From Dirofilaria immitis (taxonomy: Eukaryota > Nematoda > Chromadorea > Rhabditida > Onchocercidae), in contig JAKNDB010000109.1 of the NCBI GenBank assembly GCA_024305405.1, positions 3,162,001 to 3,226,000 of the forward strand: a stretch of DNA of 64,000 nt. The letters are read 5' to 3'. Made by a program: the position numbers and the translations under genes. Shown in pieces: positions 11,745 through 27,065 of the stretch. Below the pieces are notes generated by a model, which saw nothing but the letters and a program-made list of their open reading frames with translations, was not told where the DNA came from and ran no database searches. Each line of letters begins with the position of its first letter. Position 1 is the first letter of the stretch.

Positions 11745-12811
11745 TCGATTCTACTTGCTTACAAATTTACTTTGAGGTAACCTTTAATTTTCCCCTTCCT
11801 TCCTTTCCCATTGCTTACGAATACTTCAGTAACTTAAAGAATTCTGACCATGCAATTTTTTTAGGGATAAACAGAATAGTACCAGTGAAAGTTTTCTTCT
11901 GTAAATATAAACTTGTCATTTTATATGATCCCCTTATCTGAAAGCTCAGTTAATTAATGGTAGCAAAGCTGACAATATCGATTAAAGAAATGAGGTAATA
12001 GGAGTCCGAGAAGTCAATGGTCCTGTTCTAGATTACATGTTGAAAACAGCGAGATAAGAGAAAAGAATAATGAGAGGAAGTAATGACCACGTCATATTAC
12101 TTACATACAGATGATTTAGCTAATTTAATGAATATATCTCCAGTTTGCCAATATGATAAACAAAGCAACTGAGAAGCATTATCAAAAGATTACCTTGCTA
12201 GGTATGAACATACTCCACAACATTCCGATTCTTATCGGTACTCAATCAAAAATTTATCAATTAGCCCTTTGTCCCTCAATCACATGATCTCTTTTCTAAC
12301 GACATCATTCTATGGACATGTCACTATAACGTTCACATTTAGAAAAGCTAGTGGCCCTATAACAAGGCTGCCTGTCTTTTTAACTATGCTAATAAATTTG
12401 CTTTACTTTCTCAAATTATAAAAACGCATTGTAGTAACAGAAAATTGTCTATTCTTAAAATTTAAAAATTGATAATGATACAAGCTCGAAATTTGTATCC
12501 TTCCCTCGCTCTTAATCCTTTTTATTCAATTTTTATTTTATACATCCCTTCAATCGGCTGTATTTTCGTGGCTGTTATTATTTATTATTTTTGTAGTTTA
12601 TGTAATACAAATGTATTCAAAAAAACTAATGCGGCCAATATTAAGTCTTGAGAATAACTCTGTTCGACTCTTTCTGGCTTAATTCGTCTCATTTTATTCT
12701 CCATCATTTCACAAAATTTAATTTTTACTTGCTCATTTTTTGAGAGTCATTTCTGGTAACAAATTAGAGGATGAATTGTTTCAAGGATTATTCGAATCTG
12801 ACACGAAGTAA

Positions 12812-12828
12812 ATATATATATATATATA
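12812..12828. repeat. (AT)n dinucleotide tract
   Basis: Short uninterrupted AT repeat in intergenic sequence, followed by a single interrupted unit. No associated feature was seen. Confidence 0.8.
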
Positions 12829-14586
12829 GATATGTAATGTGTTAGAATTGAAGGAAGGTTCACAAATGAGTCTTGAGATGAAGCAAGGAAAACGGAATAA
12901 ATTAAAATTGTAATCTAATTAAAGATTAAGAAGCTCATTTTATTCGAGAGACCACTTCGTTCATTTTTTATGATTGCCAACTAGAAATGCAACACTATTT
13001 ATTTTAATTAACTGTACCATCTCAGCTGAAATATCCTGATATCGCATTCTACGATTTCTGACTGTTGTCTCCCAGGTAAATTAAAAGCCAAGAATTTAAA
13101 TTAAATTAAAAAAATTGGACTATACTACTCATAGATGAATCTTGAAAAAATTTGTAAATCGGGAATGATTTATGAAATTCAAGACCTTCAATGAGATTTT
13201 GAAAGGAAAAAAAAATAAAAAATAAAAATTATCAGATACACCTGCAGTTTATAGTTACTTTCAGAATAAAACTTTAATTAAATTTAATGTTACATTTGTA
13301 AAGAAATGTTGCTCCCCACCTGTCGATATAAGTGACATATTAATTTCATTAATGTATATTTTAATCAGATTTATGCGCATCACATTACTAACTGATTATT
13401 ACAAGGAACGAATACAATATTATGTTTAAACCAAGTATTGAAATCAAATATTGCAAATTGCAAATTGCTATTTGTTACATTGTGACAAAAGGATTTTGAT
13501 ACTAAGACTCACGATAACAAGGATTCCGAAAATTACGGTACGAAATTAAACAATGCAAAGTTTGAAAACTATGGTAATTATTTTAGTATCATTTTTTTCT
13601 TTTCCTTTTGAAAACTTCGAAAATTTCGTAATTACATTCTGAATATCTCAGTGTTCCTAACATCATAAGCTCATCAAAAAAAAGTTTTTAAGGAAAAATA
13701 ATAAATCTTTAAGGTCCGAGGAGGAGTACTATTTTGGTGACTACTCGATTTTCTTCGTAGAATTCGAAGATTTCGTTCATAAGTTGTTTCACCACAATTT
13801 TACTAGCTCTTGTGGAATTTCTCTAAGCAGTGCTTTCCTATTCAGTAAAATGAAACGAATCGTGATATAAGCAAACATTAATTCTCACACTATCTGTTTT
13901 TATATTACTCTGTTGAAAATATACTCAATAAATATCAATTCATTCAAGCATCATACCCTTGACGATCTTAAGTATTCATAACGATATGTAACCAACAATT
14001 CAAAATATCCGTTAATCTACAGACTAGCATCGACTAACTCTCCATCTCATTAACACACCTTTTTGCCTTTCATTGCATCAAATTAATAATGATTCGAAAC
14101 TCGCTTAGCTCATATATATGCAGAAACTTAACTGTATTTGAAGCTAATATATTTATCATTTAAATTAATTATAAATGAGAAGAGGACATTCTGGATCAGA
14201 AATTTCTCAATTTCAGATCTTAAATAATTTCCTCAGTTTAACAAATCAGTTAAATTCACTATTAACTCATTTGTCTAAAGGCAAAACGTTTGATGTGGTG
14301 ACTTTTGGAAGACATTTTAGTCTTTAACGAGTAAAAATCTATTCTGCCTTCAGGAAGTGAGATCAAAAAAAAAAATCACAAAAGCGAATTTTTTTAAAAA
14401 TACCATCGAAATCTAATCAATAATGTTTAAAACCATAATTCTATTAAAATAGTCATTATTTCTACGATAAGGAAAAATAAAAAATTCAAACATTCAAAAA
14501 ATTTTTTTTTAATTTAAAAAAACCATGAATTGCAGTAATGTAATGACAAAATTTTAAACATTTATTTACGAAATGTCGGAATATCG

Positions 14587-14990
14587 TTAAGAATCATTTA
14601 ATGTATGACAACAATCTGTAATACCATTCGTTAGGGTGATGGCATTATTAATTTCGTGGAAAATGTCAATGGCAGCAGCTGGAGAACCAAAAGAACTCGG
14701 GAAGGAGAAATAGGCTTTCGACAGTACGGTAAATGTCATATCGAATTGCAGAGAGTAATCGATCTGAACTAATGCGATGCACTCCACTCTAGATGACATT
14801 TCACAAATCCTTTTTGACATCTAACTTGCTGATTAGAACATTTCTCAGAAATGCATCTCCTCTTCAGTAGTCCTGCTGCCCTACAAAACGCGATAGCAGG
14901 AAATGCTTGATTTGTGAAAAGTGCAAGCTGGTAGGTCCTCCTTTCTTCCACTAACAATAAATCTTTCTTGCAAAAAGCTTCTTGCACCAT
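14587..14990 (-). other. Two adjoining minus-strand open frames, coding status unknown
   Basis: A 73-codon frame (14990-14769, starting MVQEAFCKKDLLLVEERR) overlaps a 77-codon frame (14820-14587, containing AYFSFPSSFGSPAAAIDIFH). Local base composition is less AT-rich than its surroundings and the amino-acid mix is more protein-like than most chance frames here. The two are in different frames, so a single product would need an intron or a frameshift. No family was recognised and no clear splice pair joins them. It could be an exon remnant or a chance GC-richer patch. Confidence 0.18.
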
Positions 14991-17900
14991 CTGGTAGAAT
15001 ATAAAATAGCACTTTTCCTTGTTTCTTCAAAATTCACTAGTATCGTTTATTTTTATACCATCAGAAAAGAGCATCATATTTCGCCAATATTCCACAGTTA
15101 AGATTAATTCATGTTTCAAGTGACTCTCATGAGAATTAATCAAATGAATTGAGTTTATCCCAATTAATCCATTTTTATTTAATTCAATTTAAATTTTAAT
15201 TGTCACAAAGAACGACAAATTTGTTAAATATTTTATGATAATATTGGAAATACAAAAAGCGTCGCATTTATAACGATAACAATTTTACTTCAATTAATTC
15301 AATTAATGTCGAAAGACCTGGCAAAACCAAAAGTATTACTCAAAAGTATTTCTCAACTCGTAGCATTTATTAACTCATAATTTAGTCAATCAGGCATTAC
15401 TGAATGATTAATTTTCCATTTACACCGAATAAATAACAGAGACTGTTGAAAATTATCATAGCAGAACCAAAATCAATGAAGACAGAGTGCAGTGCCGATT
15501 TCCAGGTTAATCCCTATTGAACATTTCTTTTGTATTCTTTATTCAGCATTTCCATCCAATAACTCTCATCCATCCATTTCAAGTGACATAACGATAAAGA
15601 AATTTTCAGTCACGCGCTCACTTTCTCTAGAAAGTTTCCCAACTCATATCAAGGCATCGTAACATAAAATTACAACCGATTACCAAGCGTCATTATACAC
15701 TAGAAATTTAATATCTTCAAACATCTGAGTTTCGCACCTATCTAAATTTTAAGATCTCATGAACTTTGAACAACTTTAATATGTTCAAGATCTAGAAACT
15801 TTGCTTAGATTCTTTGGATCATTCACTAAATTTATTCATATTCCACAACTAGGTCACACGTTACAATCCCTCACAGCGTATTTTTCAAACAATAACAGGC
15901 GATTAACGAATATTTGGTATTTCGAAAGGATCAATTTACATAAATGTAATCATCTCAATGGGAATACATCCAAAAGTGTAGAACAATGAAAGTGTAGATT
16001 GTGATCTTTTAAATAATTGAATCGGCATCTTTTAATTGATTGCTTTCACATACTAATTGATAGTAGCTATTCATTATGATATAGAAGTACAAACCTCAGA
16101 ATACGAGATTGATTGCAAAAAATGGCCGAACAGAAGGCGAAGTTTTCAGATGCATATTGACTGCAATTCAAATTTATGGAAAATTAAATTTCTAAAATTC
16201 AAAATTTTCAGTCATTGATCAAAAAAAGAACAGCTATCACTGATGAAAAAATTTCATAATGAAATATCAGCGTGAAATTTAAACTTAGTATTTCTCACCA
16301 CCATTTTTGTTTCGATTACTTTTTGAAGTTACCATTTCGACTGTGACTTACATAGTTAAAGTATCCTATTTAAGAGAACAGACTTATTTACATCAAAAAC
16401 TATGCATTCTTTTCTATTATTGTCACTTCCTACAGGTTTTTCAGGTCCACTTTTCATCTCAGTATCAAATAGCTTCTCTGAAAAATGACTGAATGGATTA
16501 CTTTTAAAAATATTGAACTTCGAATAATCTTAAAAACGGCAGCCAGAGAACTTCAGAATGTTTCTGCAACAGTTATCCTAACTGCCTCGGTTTCGTAATT
16601 CTATATTTAGTTTTCACATTTAAAAAAACTTTCATTTGAATTACGAAATTATGTATTTCTCCTATGGCTTCCATTTCTTAAACTTTTTGATGCCAGCTGC
16701 ACTGCATCATAGCGTAGTTATATGTGATGCTCAACAGTCTACGATCATTGGACGTTGAGTAGAATTGACACTAACTGATTAATGGAAAAATATTGGACGA
16801 TCAAGAAATCAAATTAATTTTTAATGTGAGTCACGTACTTCTTTTGTCTTTTTAGGACGCAAAAGAATTGGCATTTTAAGGATAATACATAAGACTGATC
16901 ACCTCATGTTAAAAAAGATGAAAACACTCCCAGTATTCTTCCGAATTAAATTACTTTCAAGGGGAAGAAGGCTTAAGTAAGGATGGTGAGAGGTCACTAT
17001 AGAATCACTGAGGAACTCCTTTCTCGAGCTCTCCGACTTTTCTGCTTGGCCTTCAGCAATTAGATGAGAGATAATCGGTTCATCGGACCATTTTTCGCTA
17101 CTATATAACCCATGTCGCTTAGCATGAATTTATACCAAACAACTATTTTTAATCTATCTCCTAGTTTGTCCACTTTAATCTCTATCGATAACTGGTCTCT
17201 TATAACACATACATCATTTGGTAAAGCATCCACCCAAAATTTAGTAATACTTCTCACATTTAATTTTAATTCATTGAATTTCTTCGACGAAAACTCGGAT
17301 TAGTCTGAGCATTAATCATCGACCTCGACAGAAATTTCGGTAAAAGTGGATATACATATACCTAAGCCGATCAGTTCGGGCATATCCAAATCAATGACGT
17401 GCATATATACACATTTTTTCCCGCCGACTGAGTAGTTCCTGAGTTAACAGCTGATAATTACTGCAAAAGTTGGTTAAAAATAATATATCATAAACAAAAG
17501 CAATGCGTGGATTAATAAAGCGACCGGCTATTCTAAAAACATAAACGTCTGCTGCACGGCTAAAACGTAATCAAAAGTTTAAAAGTCATGAATGAATCTT
17601 CATCAGAAGCACTTACAGTTATTACTGCAATCAATTCAAATCCGAATAGACACAATAATTCGACCAATTTAATATTCAATTAAAATTTGTATTTTATTTC
17701 AAATTCAGTCTCCTAAATTTCAAGAAAATTTTCTTTCTTTCCGAAGTAGATTCCTTCGTTCGTTTCCATTTAACTCAACTCACAGTTACTCAAGTTAATG
17801 TGTATACACGTATTTAATCAGCGTACTCCCAACTCCAATCATATAGGATTTGTAATTGATGAGAGTAATAATAAGAAACAGGTTAATTGGTAAAACTCTG

Positions 17901-20900
17901 CCCAATTTTGACTTCTCACTCATATTCCAGATGCTCTCAAATCCTTATCACTTTTCTTCAGAATAATCTAGGATTTATGCGAAGAAACAAACTATAATTA
18001 AAAGCAGCGGAAAAATATTTAAGTTGTTTAATATTAGAAAAAATGTCTCTACACCATAAGTGATTATATCGGCAGCAAAGTAACATTTGAATTTATTATT
18101 CGTAGAAAAAAATGAAAACAAGCAAGCAAATCGCAGCATCTATATATCACCTTTACATCAGGATTTATTGTAACATTGTTATGAGTTTTTGCATAATCCG
18201 GTTAGGGACAACTATAGTAAAGAAAATTGGTTAGATCAAGGAAACGATTTGTTTACAAAATTATGTCCAAATAAAAAAGAGAAAAACATGGACGATTTAA
18301 AGATGATTAGGCCAAATGACCTTGAGCAAATAAAGTAATAACCATCGGTGAAGCAAATAAGACGCCAACATGCGTCATCCAATAATTTTTCACTCAGTCA
18401 TTCTATGATTTTCTGTGGCTACTGTCATCTTTTGAAAAAGAAATTCTCATTTATGTATGCATTTGTTTGTAGATATTCAAAACTGCATCCTCCCCGATGA
18501 CAACGAACATGAAGGGTAAAAGGTAGCAGATTACGTGCCTCCTAAATTGATGATACAGCGACTAGATATGGTCGACGCTGGAAGTAATCTCGCACAATGT
18601 CGATCATTTTTAAGTTACGCCTCGTTTCATTTCATTTCATCCTTTTGTGTATTTTCATGCAGAACAAATATTACCCTCAAAATAGAGCATAACAACAATC
18701 GAGCATTGGTTATATATATGTCTAACAATTGCCTATTAAAGAGACAGAAACTAATAACATTAAGCATTTCATGCTCCTTTGATTTTATCACTTCCGCCCA
18801 ACAGAACTATCTATCTCTTCGAGCCTTCACACTCTCATTAATAGCCTATCTCTTCTAATCTTTTCTTCGCTTCCTTCCAGAAAAGCTCTTTTAAGCATTA
18901 TCCAAATGAGTTTCTGTCCGAACACAGAAAATTTTTTCAGTTGGTAATTAAATAAATTCAACAGGTGGAAAACCTTTGCCACTGAAATGACTGATACAGT
19001 GATCGAAAAGATTCATCTATTTCTAAAATGCAACGGAATAAATTCATTGTTTATCGAATTATATGTCATTTAGAAATCAGAGAAGGATATGACTAGACCA
19101 CGATATGATTATATCACATATCTTAATAGTATACAAATGGTCATACAATAAGGAAAAGAATGAATAAAAAGAAATAATAAGCATTATCTAGGGAGCTTTC
19201 CGCGAAATGTCGAATCTTTCATCTACCTCTTTGCATCGATATTTCTTATTTTTACTGTGATATAAGGCAAAAGCTGTAATGCAATTAATCTTCTACATCA
19301 AATATTTTCATTTTCTAGACATCAACATTGTATCGGTTACTTCTTCTTCCATAGTAAAAAAAAAACTAGAAATTTTTCGATCTTCTTCCATCTAGTAGCA
19401 ATTCAAAAAGTTGGACGTAGGTTTCGATGGAAAGAAATACTTCGTCAATTTTTGGTCACAAAAAACGGACTCACCTCCTAAAATTTCAATTATCTCAAGC
19501 ATTTATTTCAGTGAAATTGGAATTAAAAGGATGAATTTCTCGTTCTAATGTATACAAAAGAGAGTTCATTAATGAAAAACATTGAGAGTGGTTCTTTGTT
19601 CCTGGTATTTATGCTCATCACACGATAAACATATATGGAAATACTATATTATGTCCCAGATAGTATAAAAGAAAAGTTATCTCAATGGAAGGAAAAGGAA
19701 TAAACAAATATCTGCTGATGCTTCTCTAAGCTAAAGAACAAAGGGTTCCGCGAATAAAGATTGGGATACTGAAAACGACCGGTACAGCATAAACAAAGGA
19801 CGTCGAAGTCGTTACAAATATGACTTAATCAGAGAAAGAGATGAAGTTGAGCAAGCAAATAAGTCAAAAAGTAATGGTACTAACATGCACGACCATACTC
19901 CACAAATACCATAAAATCTATTGCTTTCCAATAATCCTTACATTTTTAAATTTGCACAAAAAAGTAGTGCTTGGCAGCAACAAACTTCGCAGCAAAATGA
20001 TATTTCGTCACATTAATGGACGGAAAATCAAGAAACTTCAGAGTTCCCGAATGTAACAATAAATGAATATAATAGCGATATTGAGAGACTTGCTAAATTC
20101 GCCGCTTCTGACTTGAAACAATCACAAAACAGAAAGATGAAGTACTCGTCAACAAGTGACATTTCCCATAATTCGATACGACTGCTGTGAGCGATTGGTT
20201 TTTTAATAAACATGATATTGTCTGCATTAAGATTTGATTATTACAGAATAAAATTGAAGAACAGCTGAAGTTTTGAGATTTGATATGCTTAATCTACTTA
20301 TCCGTCGAACTTTCCTTCAGAATACAATCCTGATTGTTTTACTAATTGAATTAGAAACATCTCAAACAAGGATAAAACCAGTTTTCTCTCTTTTCATAAC
20401 AGATGAACTGTCCGATACAAATACTTCTTTATAAGAAAGGAGAGAGAAGAAGAAAGCCCACGAAATAGGCTGATAGAAGGAATTTTTGAACGTGTAAGTT
20501 GGAATTATCATTCTATATCAAACAAGCCGATCTTACCTATGGCATAAACATTTGTTGAGGTCAAACATTAAGCCCCTACTCATGTCATACGCAGTCGAGA
20601 TATGATTTATGCTTTCCAAGTAACTTGACTGCTTAATTCACCTCAACTCATCGATTCCATTCACACTCCAAATAAGAACAATTACATTTTCTCAACAGTG
20701 TATTCGATTTGATATTTCGGTCTCTAATCCGATCCAAAAAGTTCTGACAAGTAATCCTATCCCAAACTTTTTTCCTTTTAATATGTCTTCTATAACGAGT
20801 CCCTACTGAAAATGAAATTCAAATATAATTAAAGAGCCGTAATTTCAGTTTTGTTTTCATATATTAATAGGAATTTGTGCAGTAAGAAACTCTTAATAAC

Positions 20901-22361
20901 TATCCTCCTTATTTATCTCTTTAATCTTCACTAATTTTTTAATAATAAGTAACATTTTTGAGAAATTTAGGAAATGCTATAATTATTAGGCAAATAAATA
21001 CGATTGTACTTGATATCTTTTCTAAGTTCGATCATAAAAACATTAGAGATAATAAATATATGAAACCAGATTCATTGAAAAAAAATTTAGTTGTAAATGA
21101 ATTTTAATTAACTATTTACTTTATTTGCAAACATTTCGAGTGAGTGCTAACTTTGCTAGTTGGATAATAAGGTTAGTGAGAGCGAAAATAATTCGTGATC
21201 AATTCCACTCTGAGAATTTGTCGGAATTTGGAAATCTGTAAAGAAAAGTCTTGGAAGCAGAACACCTGGAAGTGAAAAATGGAGCACCAGAAAATGTGAT
21301 TTGCATTTCCACATTTATCCATGACGAAGCATTTTATTTAAGAAATGAAATGAGTTATATATTGTTTCAAAATGATTGAACAATGCCGTTCAATCTCAAT
21401 CTTATCCTTCTCCTCTTTGTTAAAGAGAGCCAAATATTAACGAGCTTTTTAGCAGCATTAACGAAGCTGCAACAACTACCATTTAACGCTCCGAACTGCA
21501 ATAGGTGCGATGCGATAAGACATTTCTTCTGGCACATGCATAAATGCAATCCAAAATAATCCAATAACACTTCTATTATAGTACTCCTGCTTTGTATCCC
21601 ACGTTTAACACTTCATTTCACCATAATCTAATTTAAATGAAACCTCTTTATGCTGCATTGTAAACTATCAATCGTTGATTAATTTTAATTTACAGATACA
21701 ATTCAAATGTTTATGACTTTAAACAGTTCAATCTACTAAAGCTAATAAGATTTATGCGTCGTTTAGATAAAATCTCTTATACAGACTAAAAGGTTTTCTT
21801 AAAATCGTTAAAAATTATCCAATACAATACAACTATTAATAAATATATCTATAGTCAATAGAACTGCTAAGTACCTTGACAAAAATTTTTCATCCAGCAT
21901 GAAATGTTTTTGGAATCGTCAGTTTTGTGAAGAAAATTTATTGCATTGTTTTAAGCGATTTAAAAATATCACTTTTTCACCCAAAGGATATGCCATTAGA
22001 AAAATTTCTTATGATTAAATTTTTTCTCAAATGAATTTTCATACGAAGCCTGTATTCTTTGCCCTTAATTATCCAGTGTTAGTTTTCTAGCTGTGAGAAA
22101 CTTATCGATCTTCAGAATGCTCACAGTATATGGCCTTTTGTGCATGTCCTGCACTAAATCAATACTGAATCAATACGGGAATAACTTGAAATTTTAAAGG
22201 AAGTCAGAAACTTATTAATTAAACCGATTACAGATTAAATTCTATAAAATTTAGTGGAAACTCAAATATGGAATTAAAATAAAATCAATTGTTCATCATC
22301 ACATTGGATATGAAACAATTGGTTTCACTTTCTTTCAGAAAGGATTCTTCTAAAATGATGG

Positions 22362-22396
22362 TTTAAACATAAATGATACCGGTTTAAACATAAATG
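22362..22396. repeat. Short direct repeat, ggtttaaacataaatg twice
   Basis: Two exact 16-base copies lie about 19 bases apart in otherwise unremarkable intergenic sequence. They are probably a small slippage duplication. Confidence 0.6.
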
Positions 22397-24130
22397 GAAA
22401 CTGAAAGTGACATTAAATAAATTTGAGGCAAGGAAGATACAACTCAGATCAAGATCGATGGAAAGAGAAATGAATGCATAAAGGGAAAGAAATTCATGGA
22501 AAAAAACATGAAAAATAAATGGAATCAATCAGACTAAAAGACTTCAACTTCCCGACTCCAAAGTATAACCTATCGTAACTTTTTTCACCGTACAGGTCTA
22601 GCCCTTCTATGGACTGTAGCCCCGCTCAAGGGGACTTTGGGTGTAAAATATGTTACGAATAGTTATACGCTACATTTCTATCTAGGTTAAATAACTATTG
22701 GATTCAGAGTTGGGCTGTTTTCCTGATGAGCGTAAAACAAAACTTAAGTTTCGAAAAAAAAGAGAAAACTTACAATGGATTCGACGAATTCCAGTGAAGA
22801 TTCGGCAAACGGCGTGCAACTGAAAATTTCATACTACCGAAGATCAAGAATAACTGAATAACTATAATGATGAGTGATGGTTCTGTCCACATCACATATA
22901 TGCATACGACCGCACTATCGTGTTTTTCTGCGATCTTTTCACCTCAATTAATGATTTACCTAGAAAATTATTCATGGAATTAAAGAACAACTCATGGTTT
23001 CTTCAAATTTATTAAACGAATAAGATTTGCTATAATTTTATGGACAATAAATAGATTATCAACTGCACATTTAGCAGAAAGAACACTTCCCAATTTTCCT
23101 CCGTAAGCAATTGCTTATCTGGTTAAGAAATTTGTAAGACTATCCCATTTCTCGATATATTATTTCGTAATTCTAAGCAAATTCGAGCATAGTCAGAAAA
23201 AATTTGCAGTGAAAGCCACCTATAACATGAGAAGAGAACTCTAAATCTGCAACTTCCAACGTAATTTACAAACACTAAACATCAAATATCATCATACTAA
23301 CTACCGTATTCTTGAAAGAACAATTTTTGTAATTATTACTAACTCGAAAGAGGTGCCCTCCAACTCGAAATACTGTATGCCGTGATGTGCAAAGATATCT
23401 GAAGAGTTAAGAGAGGACTTCGAGAGTATGCAATCTAAAGGATATTAAGGGTTTCTAACTTCGAACCGTACCAAGTGAATGAATTGATGAATAAGAGCCA
23501 ATTCTACAACGTTTTCGAACTTAATTTTATAATAATCTAAATCAGTACAATTAATCTTGCAATAAAAATAGTGAATGTTCATGGACATTTGGATATTCTA
23601 CGAATAAATATCATGAGTAAAATTAGCTGAATCTATTTCAGTTCTCTGCTTTTAGCTCTTCCAACCAGTTAACACAAAAACAAGACTTGCAAACGATGTT
23701 AATTTATAAGCTTGACTCTTTAGCCCGAAATAGATTACGAATATAAAAATTGAGATAAACAAAAAGAAAAGTTTCTCGCTTATTGTGAAATATCGCAGTG
23801 TAGTCGTTCGATTTTTGTTTCCGTTTCCAGAAATATTCGAATCCTTATCATAAATAAATGGTAATAAGTAAGCACAGAGATAATGTTGCGCAATTAAGAC
23901 AAAGTGTGACGTCGTCAAGGAGTTCATGATAAACTGTATAACTTCACTTTGCCGTTTTCAGAAACAGAAGGAAACACTTCCGCGTGAATAGTTATCACGG
24001 TTACTTGTAAACTCCGGGTAAAATGGACTATCTACCTTAACCAAAATACTACAATTTCTCTTTTCACTTCTTATACTCCTCTCTCACTCCTTCCCCGACC
24101 TGACCAATTTCATCTGTTATAGAGACTAGT

Positions 24131-24280
24131 GTACATATACGTACACATGCACATACACATATAAATATATACATACACACATGCACATACATACATATAC
24201 ACATACATATACACATAAATATATACATACACACATGCACACATACATACATACACATACACATACATATACACATATAC

Positions 24281-24353
<73 letters not shown>

Positions 24354-24376
24354 TACATACACATACACATACACAT

Positions 24377-24409
<33 letters not shown>

Positions 24410-24434
24410 TACACATACACATACACATAACACA
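24131..24434. repeat. ACACAT/ACATAC hexamer satellite
   Basis: About 300 bases of purine-pyrimidine alternating CA/TA-rich repeat. The centre (about 24282-24354) is nearly perfect (ACACAT)n; the left flank has a larger irregular unit containing acatgcacatacatacat, present twice with variants. All six frames through it give low-complexity YV, CM or HT/IH runs, which are artefacts of the repeat. Alternating CA/TA stretches of this length can adopt Z-DNA or slipped structures, and such loci are usually length-polymorphic. Confidence 0.92.
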
Positions 24435-26985
24435 TAATATACCTGTAGTAGATTTGGAAAAGGAGCGATAGAAGAGCAATATAGCAGCAGTGAAGAGGCA
24501 GAAATGGGCGGTCGATCCTTCCCTACAGCGCCGCTTTTAATTATTGAAATGGGTGTTGGTCATTTTTCCCCGCCCCTTTTCACTGCTATCCCGTTGATGA
24601 AGGATGACATTCCGGAGGTAACTAGAATAAGGTAAATATCCACTGTTTCAGTATCAGATCGGAATTTCTGCAAGGTACTATTTCTGGGGTAGCAGGATGA
24701 GTTAGCCATTAAAAATTGAATTTCAATAAATATCTAAATCAGTAATCTGTGCTTATGAATGTTTAATACAGAATAAGCACTAGGATGTGTATAAATGAGA
24801 TACTTGTTGTGGATAAATCCAAAATTTAAAGCGAACATTGCATGCGATGCTAAGTCTGGCTAAGAATCAGTCTAGCAAAAACTGTTTTGCTCTCATCTGA
24901 TATGAATAGCTAAGTTTAACCTGATGACGTGAAGAGGTATTCTCGACAAGATTTTTTTTAATGCTACAGTCGCTCCTGAGCCTTTAGTAAAATTTATTTT
25001 ATTGGAAAGCTTTACTGGTATATACGTATCATAAATTTCATCGATATTTACTATGCTTCATTTTATTTCTTGACCCGAATCTCTAAATTTCTGCGGGTGA
25101 GTAATTTCGGAGTTAGCACTGTAGTTTTAAATTGTAATTTTAATTTTACACATATCAATGATGCAAGATATTATTGCAGCATATATCCATTTCTCCATTT
25201 TCTCAGTTTTCATTGCAATAGTTGTAAATTTATAGTCAAAAATCTATAAGATAATAAGTATTAAATTTTTCTGCGATCCGTAAGAGAATTGGGTTCCTCG
25301 ATGTTTTAATTTATTCTGATCTGTTTATATGTGCTAAATGTAGTATCGATATAAATATATTGATGGATAAGATACAAATAGTGAAGTAGTGCTCTTCGTC
25401 TGTTTGCACAATCGGAGTAAAATATTGTGATGTGGCTCAAGTGGTTTGTATCTTTTTGATCCATATTTGAGAAACCGATGTCAATCCAACAAAGAATTCG
25501 ATTTCTAAAGCATTTCTCCAGATACTCTTCATCTCATGAGAATGCACGAACCGAAAAATTCTTTTTAGTGCAAATATTTTGATTTTTCACCGTTTTCAAA
25601 ACGAATCCAATCCGTGGTAATGACACTGTTGACTTTGTCTTTTTGAGAATTAACTTCTTATCAGTTTTCAAAGAACAAGGATCGTTATCAAGCCGCCAAA
25701 TGGGATACCATCTGGCAATTTTGGCCATCTGCTACATTTCGAAGAATAACATCAAAAATTTCGCTCTGTGAAGACAATCAGAAATTTATTTATCCTGAAT
25801 CAACTCTAAGCAAATTCCATTCCGATGACCCCACGGTTCAAAATTTTAAATGTTTTTCGATTTGGGATTTAATTCTGCAAATGAAATGGCCTTATGAGAA
25901 ACAAATCCGTTTCTACGATTCTATCATATCCATGAAATGATGAAAATTTTTTAATTTCAAATTGCTGTTTTCAAAAAGTAGAAGTGATAAACATATGAAT
26001 TTATAATTAATGAAAAGAAAGGGAGGTTAGATTTCTTGGATATTAAACTAAATATTTAATATGCTTAGATCAAGATAGCTAAACAACTCATTAATTTCTT
26101 GAACAAAATTTCATTCGTTACAATGAAACATAAAAAAGCTATGGTGTTGCTTAGCGATATATCTTTGTTTAAAGTCTTCGATTTTTTTTTCATAGTATCA
26201 TCGAAACTTCTTGGATTTCAGAGCGGTGTGAATTTCTATGAAAGTTTCGGAAAAGTTTTGCGGAATAAGTTGTGTTAAATCGAGATAGAGTTTATTTAAT
26301 CATTAGAACTTTTTTTCTGGTTTCGATGGCTACAGAGATTTGAAAAATTGTTCTCAAACTTTTATGGGAAAGAATTGTTAACCAATGAATGATACACCGA
26401 TTCTGCAAATGACGTCACTTATTAACAAATTTCATCATTTCAGTAACAGTACGAAAGAATTTATAAGCGAGATCAATTTTGCTCAGCATAAAATTTTCGT
26501 AATTTTTCTTCGATAATCAGCATAATACTCGACACATGACCCTGAAATTGAAAATAATAGCTTGTCTCAATAATGTTGCCTACTGTAATAACAATATGAC
26601 GCAAATCAATAATCGGTAGTGACAATAAAAACTAAAGAAATAATTGCATTATTAGTGAGCCACTCACAATATTAGATAATTGGAAACATTCAAAAAAAAA
26701 TCTTTTTTGAGTGACAAATAGTTTAATCAGAGTAGAACAATATCAAAGAAGTTTGGCGAATTTAAAATCAGAATTGAAAATTTCAAACGCCATCAACAAA
26801 TGCCGCGAACATTAACTTTTTCGATTCTGATTCTTACCATGCTGTTTTAGGAAGTGTGTGCCTAGTGGGATGCAAATTTTTTATATCTGGCAAAATTAGA
26901 AAATCTTACCATACTTTATGGAATAGGCCTGGCGCAAAATTATTTTTGTCAGGCAGCCTAGATATTTCCTAACAATTCAACAGCT

Positions 26986-27065
26986 GATAAGATGCTGTAT
27001 AAATAGTGCATTAATTTTGATGCTAGATAAGATGCTGTATAAATAGTGCATTAATTTTGATGCTA
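26986..27065. repeat. Perfect 40-bp tandem duplication
   Basis: The unit begins gataagatgctgtataaata and is repeated exactly twice, head to tail (26986-27025 and 27026-27065). Complete identity indicates a recent duplication or an assembly stutter. It lies far from any recognised gene. Confidence 0.9.

Noticed and set aside
22600..22650. GC-richer patch (cttctatggactgtagcccc) considered as a tRNA or small RNA gene
   Set aside because: No A/B box pair or cloverleaf could be drawn; only a weak 4-bp stem is present.
24064..24479. Overlapping frames of 96-123 codons on both strands
   Set aside because: They consist of YV, CM, CV or HT/IH runs produced by the hexamer repeat and have no coding signal.
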